This document shows, in pieces, positions 7,765 to 12,052 of a stretch of 12,052 nucleotides of DNA. The notes below the pieces were generated by a model that searched no databases, was not told where the DNA came from, and saw nothing but the letters and a program-made list of their open reading frames with translations. The translations under genes and the position numbers were made by a program. Source of the stretch: Ruminococcus sp. CAG:382 (GTDB lineage Bacteria > Bacillota > Clostridia > Oscillospirales > CAG-382); the NCBI GenBank assembly GCA_000433115.1, contig FR892219.1, positions 13,430 through 25,481 of the forward strand, read 5' to 3'. The stretch's first letter is position 1, and every line of letters begins with the position of its first letter.

Positions 7765-7806
7765 ATGACATCCTCAAAGGTAATGCTCATCTGAGCCATG
7801 CACGTG

Positions 7807-7835
7807 ATTATACCACATATAACTTCAATTTTCAA
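7807..7835 (-). promoter_or_regulatory. Sigma-A-type promoter for the DUF4855 operon
   Basis: On the minus strand there is TTGAAA (7830-7835), a 17-base spacer and TATAAT (7807-7812). This puts the start of transcription near 7800 and gives a 5' leader of about 35 bases. A 12-base inverted repeat GCTCATCTGAGC (7785-7796) lies just downstream of the predicted start and could be an operator, but this is only a guess. The 139-base gap between 7765 and 7903 otherwise holds AT-rich sequence and no recognisable terminator for the peptidase gene. Confidence 0.85.
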
Positions 7836-7903
7836 GTGTTTGTTCGTTATTTTTAATTATTTCTTTGTTGTTTTAAGCAATATGCACAATCGAATTCAGC
7901 CAC

Positions 7904-8362
7904 TCATTTTGCAAAAGACTTCAAAACCGTTCTGCCGACACGTTTTATAAGCATCCATATTCTTTTGAACGCCGTGCGGACATGGTACGGTTTACACCGG
8001 AGCGTCACATAAATGCGATACCGTTTGTCCGCGACAGCATATTCTTTGTTTTTACGGATGAAGCCTGTCATTACGCCGATGACTCGCTCCTTCGGTATAT
8101 TACGTTCAACGGCGACGCAGTTATCCCCCAAAATATCATAAGTGCCGTCCTTCACATCAATGATACGGTGCAGCACATACGCATCCGGAGGTCGCTTATA
8201 TAAAACAACGTCCCATTTTTTCAGGGTTTCGCCCGGCTTCACCGCACGCAGTATAAATGCATCGCGTCCCTGCCTGATCAGCGGAAGCATACTTACACCA
8301 ACATTTTTGTATGTCAGCGTGCCGTACCGCCCGAGGTATTCTTCAAATGTTATGCTGTTCAT
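7904..8362 (-). CDS. S24/S26-family peptidase, short signal-peptidase-like form
   Basis: This 152-aa protein starts at ATG 8362. A longer reading frame up to 8500 exists, but its first 46 residues are low-quality Arg/Ser-rich sequence antisense-like to nothing and overlap the PqqD-like gene heavily. MNSITFEEYLGRYGTLTYKNVG is a much better N-terminus. The nucleophile region is GVSMLPLIRQG (S24). VLHRIIDV (H65) and ILGDN (D80) follow, which resembles the Ser-His-Asp arrangement of SipW/Sec11-type signal peptidases rather than the Ser-Lys dyad of bacterial LepB. No transmembrane helix is evident; the C-terminus is basic (about 115-152). It overlaps the PqqD-like gene by 20 bases and is the last gene of the operon. 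A role in cutting a leader from a small peptide is inferred from context. Confidence 0.8.
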   Translation of the reverse strand: MNSITFEEYLGRYGTLTYKNVGVSMLPLIRQGRDAFILRAVKPGETLKKWDVVLYKRPPDAYVLHRIIDVKDGTYDILGDNCVAVERNIPKERVIGVMTGFIRKNKEYAVADKRYRIYVTLRCKPYHVRTAFKRIWMLIKRVGRTVLKSFAK

Positions 8363-8612
8363 CGATCGCGCCGACTGAGCGGAGCTTGTCAATGACCGCC
8401 TGTGCGTCGCGTCTGAGCACTTCCTTCGGCGCGTCATACTTTTCAAACATTGCATCGACGATCGAGTCAAGCGTCGTTTCGCTTTTGAGCTGATCGACAA
8501 TAAAAGCTGCTGTCTTGTTGCTGCGTATCAATCCCGAAAACGAGCTTGACACATCGACGAGAATCTGTTCGCCGTTTGTGACATGGGAAACGAATGTGTC
8601 CTTAAGTTTCAT
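8343..8612 (-). CDS. PqqD-family protein (RiPP recognition element-like)
   Basis: This 89-aa protein has the PqqD pattern: an N-terminal beta part (FVSHVTNGEQILVDVSSS), then NKTAAFIVDQL (32-42), TTLDSIVDAMFEKYD (46-60), and a closing helix VLRRDAQAVIDKLRSVGAI. Proteins of this fold bind the leader part of ribosomally made precursor peptides and present it to modifying enzymes, as PqqD in PQQ synthesis and the B1 proteins in lasso peptide synthesis. It begins with ATG inside the end of the kinase-like gene (11-base overlap), with AGGAG 7 bases ahead, and it overlaps the peptidase gene by 20 bases. This tight coupling suggests equal amounts of all three. The client is not shown directly; the 37-aa peptide at 9502-9615 is the best candidate in view. 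Confidence 0.85.
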   Translation of the reverse strand: MKLKDTFVSHVTNGEQILVDVSSSFSGLIRSNKTAAFIVDQLKSETTLDSIVDAMFEKYDAPKEVLRRDAQAVIDKLRSVGAIDEQHNI

Positions 8613-9360
8613 GATTGTTCTCCTGTTTGTATTTATTCATCCCGTTATACGAAACGACAGCCGCATCGGGATTCATATTGCAGTGCAGTCTGTAAAGCTG
8701 CGTTTCTGAAATAAGTCTGTCGATGAGAGTCATTGTTCTGAGCAAAGCCTTCGCGTCGGCGGGGCGATATGTCTGCTGAACGATGAGAGGATAGACCTCG
8801 CGTGCCGAAACAGGCTCGATGCTGTTTTCGGCGGCACGCTCCAGCGCACATATTGCTTTCAGCGGAACGCCGGTATTGGTGCTCAGGCGGTGCTTGCCGT
8901 CCCACGGTGTGCCGTATGCGATGACGCCGCTGTCTGTGATGCGCAGAAGCGGTTTATCGTCGTTCACCATCACGGCGCGGTCGCCGAAATACGCGCGCCA
9001 GAGCCGGGTATGCGTCGATTTGCCTGTTCCGCTCTTCGCCGTGAACAGATATGCCTCGCCGTCGACGGCAATGACAGAGCCGTGGAACAGCAGAATGTCG
9101 TGATCGATCAGTTTAAGCGCGATCTTGCGATATACCGCAAGGGTCTCGAGATACGGGTCCGAAAATCGCCGCACTGCGTTGCCCTCAAGCATATCCTCGC
9201 GTTCCGATTTGCTCCGTTCGTATTCAATGTCAGATTGCGTAAGCGAAACGGTGACATCAGCCTTATCCACCGGAGCGATTGTGTATCCCCTGCAATATTC
9301 CTCGATGAAAGGATACAGATTTTCGATTTTAATGATGTGTTCTGCAATTTCGATGTACAT
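8602..9360 (-). CDS. HPr-kinase-like / PEP-carboxykinase-like P-loop protein
   Basis: This 252-aa cytoplasmic protein is counted from ATG 9360. That start has AAAGGA 9 bases upstream and lies just after the promoter; an in-frame ATG at 9432 would precede the promoter. It carries LFHGSVIAVDGEAYLF leading into a Walker A loop AKSGTGKST (108-116), then MVNDDKPLLR (131-140, Walker B-like acids D134/D135) and YGTPWDGKHRLS (149-160). This is the layout of HprK C-terminal domains and of the HprK-like kinases found in peptide-modification clusters. It lacks the N-terminal HprK domain and I do not see the HPrK signature, so the true HPr kinase/phosphorylase role is unlikely. It probably phosphorylates or activates a different substrate. 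It heads the three-gene operon with PqqD-like and S26-like genes. Confidence 0.82.
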   Translation of the reverse strand: MYIEIAEHIIKIENLYPFIEEYCRGYTIAPVDKADVTVSLTQSDIEYERSKSEREDMLEGNAVRRFSDPYLETLAVYRKIALKLIDHDILLFHGSVIAVDGEAYLFTAKSGTGKSTHTRLWRAYFGDRAVMVNDDKPLLRITDSGVIAYGTPWDGKHRLSTNTGVPLKAICALERAAENSIEPVSAREVYPLIVQQTYRPADAKALLRTMTLIDRLISETQLYRLHCNMNPDAAVVSYNGMNKYKQENNHET

Positions 9361-9386
9361 GATCGTTATTCCTTTTCGATGAGAAC

Positions 9387-9415
9387 AGTATATCATATCA
9401 TCGCAAAGAATGCAA
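9387..9415 (-). promoter_or_regulatory. Promoter for the HprK-like/PqqD/S26 operon
   Basis: On the minus strand there is TTGCAT (9410-9415), a 17-base spacer and TATACT (9387-9392), upstream of the kinase-like gene. The leader to ATG 9360 would be about 20 bases and contains the AAAGGA ribosome binding site. The promoter lies after the terminator at 9451-9483, so this operon is transcribed independently of the peptide gene upstream. Confidence 0.75.
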
Positions 9416-9450
9416 GAAATATCGCATTTCAAAGCGATGTATGGCGTCGA

Positions 9451-9483
9451 AAAATGAGGAAAGGCGGGCTTTCGCCCGCCTTT
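9451..9483 (-). terminator. Rho-independent terminator after the 37-aa peptide gene
   Basis: A perfect 10-base stem AAAGGCGGGC / GCCCGCCTTT (9460-9469 with 9474-9483) closes on a 4-base loop, GAAA on the minus strand. After the stem the minus strand reads CCTCATTTTT, an imperfect U tract. It lies 18 bases after the peptide gene's stop and separates that transcript from the kinase-like operon. Confidence 0.85.
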
Positions 9484-9501
9484 CGCTTTTGCTTTGAAAA
9501 A

Positions 9502-9615
9502 CTACATTTCAACGTTGCCTTCCCACGGATCGGGATTTACAATAGACTCAGTGATAATATCGTTACTTTCAAACGCAACAATAGTTATCATCGGCTCTTC
9601 ATATACGGTTTTCAT
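9502..9615 (-). CDS. 37-aa peptide, candidate RiPP-type precursor
   Basis: This small gene has an ATG at 9613-9615, a strong RBS (AGGTGA, 6 bases ahead) and TAG at 9502-9504. The product starts MKTVYEEPMITIVAFESND, continues IITESIVNPDP, and ends WEGNVEM. The N-terminal half carries Y5-x-x-P8-x-I10, similar to the YxxPxL leader motif bound by PqqD-like elements in lasso peptide systems. T22 followed by E23/S24 could mark a leader/core boundary, which would leave a 14-residue core S24 to M37 with acids at core positions 6, 9 and 13. It lacks a signal peptide, transmembrane segment and Cys. It lies 17 bases after the big surface-protein gene and just before a terminator, and the three modification-type genes start 142 bases downstream. 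That it is translated is likely; that it is modified is inference. Confidence 0.65.
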   Translation of the reverse strand: MKTVYEEPMITIVAFESNDIITESIVNPDPWEGNVEM

Positions 9616-9632
9616 TTTAATCACCTACGCCT

Positions 9633-12052
9633 TCATTTACCGACAGAAGTATATAAATCAGTGTAAATTGTTTGAACTTTGCCATCTGCATCAATATAAT
9701 TGATATATGCTTTGGCATAAATTGTGCTTGATGCATCGCTAAGTTTCACTGTACACTTATAAAGACCTGATGCTGTTGAAGTGATTGACCTGTGAGTTAT
9801 TCCCTCGGCTCCCTTGTTTTCAACAGTCAGTTTATCAGCGTTCTCTCTGAACTTGGTGAGTAACAATCCACCGCTTGTAAACTTGCAGTTTTCGGGAAGT
9901 TCCCATCTGATCTCATAAACAATTATAGTGTTCTCTTCAGTTCTGTCGGCAACAAACATGTTGATTATCGCCTTAGATTCTATTCCTGAAACATCATACT
10001 TCTTAGTGAGACGTACTTCGCTTGCAACCCTGAAAGAATATTCACGTTTTGTACTGACAAGTGCATCGCCAATGTACCACCCTGCGAATTTACCATCGGA
10101 CGTTGATTCATCAGCCGTAACAGTGACATCGCTGCCGTATGCAAATTCGCCATACAGCTTGTCATCTATATAAACTTTGATCAGCGTATCGGTAGCAGTG
10201 TACTTAGCATGGACGTAAAGCGGATCTTTGTCACCTTTGGTAACAGTTATAGAGGCACCGACGTCATATTTATTAGTATGACCGTCAACATACCAGCCAT
10301 CAAAAGTGCGGTTGGCAAAAGTAAGGTGATCAGGTGCCGTTACTGTGCTGCCAAATGCAACATCCGCATACCCGGCAACATGGTTGTCCATGTCAATAAA
10401 TATGACATAACGTTTTCCTTCAGCGGGAGTATAGAACTGCGCTGTGACGGAAATGTCGCTGTCGACATAGAACTGATATGTCGCATTCGTACTGACGATA
10501 CGTCTGTTTGAATCAAGCCAGAAAAGGAATTTTGCGTTGTCTTGAGCCGTAGCAGTCAATGAGACAAGCTCACCGGTAGCGAATTCCTGAGTGTGATTGT
10601 TTATAATGCTTATGCTGCCATCAACACCGACAGTGATTTGACTGCCGCCGGTACCGCCAAAGTTGATTTTGACGTTGTTGGTTTTAACTTTTTCAACAGT
10701 GTATTTTCCGTCAGCATTCTGCACAGGCTTAAAGAATTCAGCGCAGTAGTCTTTGGGAACTGCGGAAGAGAACGTACCGCTGGAGACCTGAATCGCGCCC
10801 TTGGAGGTGTTGTCCTGCGCGTGGATCGGCTTATTGAAGGTACCACCCTTGATTATAAGCTTGCTGTCCACGGAGTTCGAGCCATCGCTGCCGATGAATG
10901 CTGAATATTCCTTTCCGTCGAAAGTGCCGCCGGTGACGGTGACCTCCGCCGTTTCGAAATCGTTGGAGACATACAGACCATAATAATCGTCGGAAGCATA
11001 GCTACCGCCATTTATGATCGCCGTACCGCCGTCAATGCCCAAGCCGCCATGCGCGCCGGAAATCTCGACAGTCTTTCCTTCCGCCGGGGTGATTGTGACA
11101 GCTCCACTCTTGGAAACGATCGCGTATGTACGCTTGTTCGCGCTCTTGAATGTACCACCGTTGATCGTAAGTTTTCCATTGTTGTATACGCATCCGGGGC
11201 CATATTGATCGCCGGAGGCGCCCACATGCTCTGCCACGAATGTTCCGCCCTGAATAGTCAGATCAGCCAAGTTCCAAATAGCCGCGCCGCCATTTGTGTC
11301 AATCGCAACGATCTTGCCGCTCTCGATGACCATTTTGCCGCTACCGAGGTTCTCGATGCCGCGCGCTCTGATCTCGCCGGTCTGCGCCGCGCTCGAATCG
11401 CGCAGGGTAAATGTGCCATAGTTATCAATGGCATAGTAGTGCTTTGTGTTGTCATTCGCGTTCTTGGACGTGGACAGCTTCTTGCCGTTCAGATCGAGCG
11501 TCAACGCCTTATCGATGGTCACATTCTCGCGCGTATCCGCAATCAGTTTGACGGTGCTGTTCTTCGCAGCCGCTGCGATTGCTTCTGCAAGCGTTGCATA
11601 CGCCGCAACAGAGTTGCCGTTTGCATCCACGATCTGTGCAACCATGCCGGGCTTCGCCGTGAACGTGCCGCCAGTGTTTTTATCAACGCCAACACCGGAA
11701 GCGACGAAGCTTGTATTTGCACCTTCAGCGGCATTGTTACGCGGGTCATAGCCGACGAAAGTGCCGCCGTTTACGGTGATGCCTGCCGTGCCTGCCACAT
11801 AGTTTGCATCCACGCAGTTGAACATGTAGCCGGGATATTTGCCGTTTGCATCATTGACGGCAAAGTTGCCGCCGTTGACCTCAATCGTACCGAGCTGCGC
11901 CTGTGCAACCGTAATGCCGCAGTAGTAACTACCGCCGTTGATGACCAGCTTGCCGCCGCCCTTGACATTGAAGCCGTAGACGCCGCAGGTCTCGGCATCG
12001 CCCGAGACGATACCGCCGGTCGCGCCCTCACCCGGGAGGGGGCGGCCGGCAA
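9633..12052 (-). CDS. Secreted beta-helix surface protein with GGTF repeats and InlB-like C-terminal repeats (5' end missing)
   Basis: The reading frame is open to the window edge, with 805 codons visible; the start and signal peptide lie outside. Visible residues 1-430 form a right-handed beta-helix with about ten rungs of a hydrophobic-x-hydrophobic-x-GGTF pattern (VNGGTF, IQGGTF, INGGTF, VTGGTF, IKGGTF). One rung block is introduced by AAYATLAEAIAAA and LTLDLNGKKLS, a common opening in clostridial adhesins. Residues about 488-540 and 625-685 are two related repeats (V-x-x-TA, then KF-x-x-W, then VST, then Y-x-F-x-V). Residues about 560-617 resemble InlB B/Flg_new repeats (FDGWYVD). Residues about 690-805 form a final beta domain ending AKAYINYIDADGK and YTDLYTSVGK. 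No LPxTG motif, S-layer homology domain or membrane helix closes it. A host- or glycan-binding role is plausible but unproven. Confidence 0.85.
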   Translation of the reverse strand, partial: AGRPLPGEGATGGIVSGDAETCGVYGFNVKGGGKLVINGGSYYCGITVAQAQLGTIEVNGGNFAVNDANGKYPGYMFNCVDANYVAGTAGITVNGGTFVGYDPRNNAAEGANTSFVASGVGVDKNTGGTFTAKPGMVAQIVDANGNSVAAYATLAEAIAAAAKNSTVKLIADTRENVTIDKALTLDLNGKKLSTSKNANDNTKHYYAIDNYGTFTLRDSSAAQTGEIRARGIENLGSGKMVIESGKIVAIDTNGGAAIWNLADLTIQGGTFVAEHVGASGDQYGPGCVYNNGKLTINGGTFKSANKRTYAIVSKSGAVTITPAEGKTVEISGAHGGLGIDGGTAIINGGSYASDDYYGLYVSNDFETAEVTVTGGTFDGKEYSAFIGSDGSNSVDSKLIIKGGTFNKPIHAQDNTSKGAIQVSSGTFSSAVPKDYCAEFFKPVQNADGKYTVEKVKTNNVKINFGGTGGSQITVGVDGSISIINNHTQEFATGELVSLTATAQDNAKFLFWLDSNRRIVSTNATYQFYVDSDISVTAQFYTPAEGKRYVIFIDMDNHVAGYADVAFGSTVTAPDHLTFANRTFDGWYVDGHTNKYDVGASITVTKGDKDPLYVHAKYTATDTLIKVYIDDKLYGEFAYGSDVTVTADESTSDGKFAGWYIGDALVSTKREYSFRVASEVRLTKKYDVSGIESKAIINMFVADRTEENTIIVYEIRWELPENCKFTSGGLLLTKFRENADKLTVENKGAEGITHRSITSTASGLYKCTVKLSDASSTIYAKAYINYIDADGKVQTIYTDLYTSVGK
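10770..11948 (-). repeat. Degenerate coding repeats of the GGTF beta-helix
   Basis: On the plus strand the motif AAAGTGCCGCCG(T/G)T and close variants recur about every 70-150 bases (for example near 10835, 10920, 11150, 11240, 11757 and 11865). Each encodes one GGTF-type turn of the beta-helix. The copies differ at many positions, so they are old protein repeats rather than a recent tandem array. They could still mislead short-read assembly. Confidence 0.7.

Noticed and set aside
8363..8500. 46-residue N-terminal extension of the S26-like peptidase
   Set aside because: The extension is Arg/Ser-rich, coincides with the PqqD-like gene in another frame and is unlike the family's N-terminus; the start at 8362 fits better.
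9361..9432. 24-residue N-terminal extension of the HprK-like protein
   Set aside because: It would start upstream of the -10/-35 elements at 9387-9415, and ATG 9360 has a proper RBS.
8343..9615. A complete lasso peptide cluster
   Set aside because: No asparagine-synthetase-like cyclase, B2-type protease or dedicated transporter is visible, so only a RiPP-like set can be claimed.
8890..9666. 258-codon plus-strand frame opposite the HprK-like and peptide genes
   Set aside because: It crosses a promoter, a terminator and two minus-strand genes, and has no recognisable domain.
10770..11948. CRISPR-like or recent tandem repeat array
   Set aside because: The recurring motif lies in frame, varies at many positions and in spacing, and encodes beta-helix turns.

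Overview
The window looks like a chromosomal segment of a low-to-mid GC Gram-positive anaerobe of the class Clostridia, probably a gut Oscillospiraceae/Ruminococcaceae-type bacterium. This rests on the strong AGGAGG-like ribosome binding sites, TTG(A/C)-N17-TATAAT-type promoters, an NlpA/MetQ lipoprotein end, a DUF4855 surface protein, Ser/Glu-rich lipoprotein linkers, and a GGTF-repeat beta-helix protein with InlB-like repeats. No taxonomic search was possible. Apart from the partial gene at the left edge, every gene is on the minus strand, so transcription runs from high to low coordinates.

Layout from left to right. (1) Positions 1-176 hold the 3' end of a methionine-ABC-transporter-type substrate-binding lipoprotein (+ strand). 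It converges on the next block at a hairpin (194-225) that can terminate both strands. (2) Positions 228-3002 hold a compact housekeeping operon. In transcription order it has an unknown membrane-anchored protein, serine O-acetyltransferase (cysE), an N-terminally anchored D-Ala-D-Ala carboxypeptidase, a 44-aa membrane mini-protein, and a DUF6897-like segment. An in-frame TAA separates the last two. (3) Positions 3033-7835 hold a three-gene surface-carbohydrate operon with a clear promoter (7807-7835) and a terminal hairpin (3033-3061). It encodes a discoidin + DUF4855 + Ig-like membrane-anchored protein, a lipoprotein with a CBM9/DOMON-like domain, and a sugar-phosphate-isomerase-type TIM barrel. 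(4) Positions 7904-9415 hold a second promoter and three overlapping genes: an HPr-kinase-like P-loop protein, a PqqD-like protein (RiPP recognition element fold) and a short S24/S26-type peptidase. (5) Positions 9460-12052 hold a terminator, a 37-aa peptide gene with a very good RBS, and the 3' part (805 codons visible) of a large secreted beta-helix surface protein.

The most interesting part is 7904-9615. A PqqD-like protein, an HPr-kinase-like protein and a signal-peptidase-like protease are the type of helpers seen around ribosomally made, modified peptides. The 37-aa peptide gene just upstream had not been listed as an open reading frame because of its size. Its N-terminal half carries Y-x-x-P-x-I, close to the leader motif (YxxPxL) that PqqD-like elements bind in lasso peptide systems. 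No cyclase, transglutaminase-like protease or exporter is inside the window, so the product class is open.

Other points worth checking are the nonsense codon splitting the DUF6897-type gene, a small domain apparently shared between the DUF4855 protein and its operon-mate lipoprotein, and a sharp GC change inside the beta-helix protein at its domain boundary. I saw no tRNA, rRNA, CRISPR array, insertion sequence or riboswitch.
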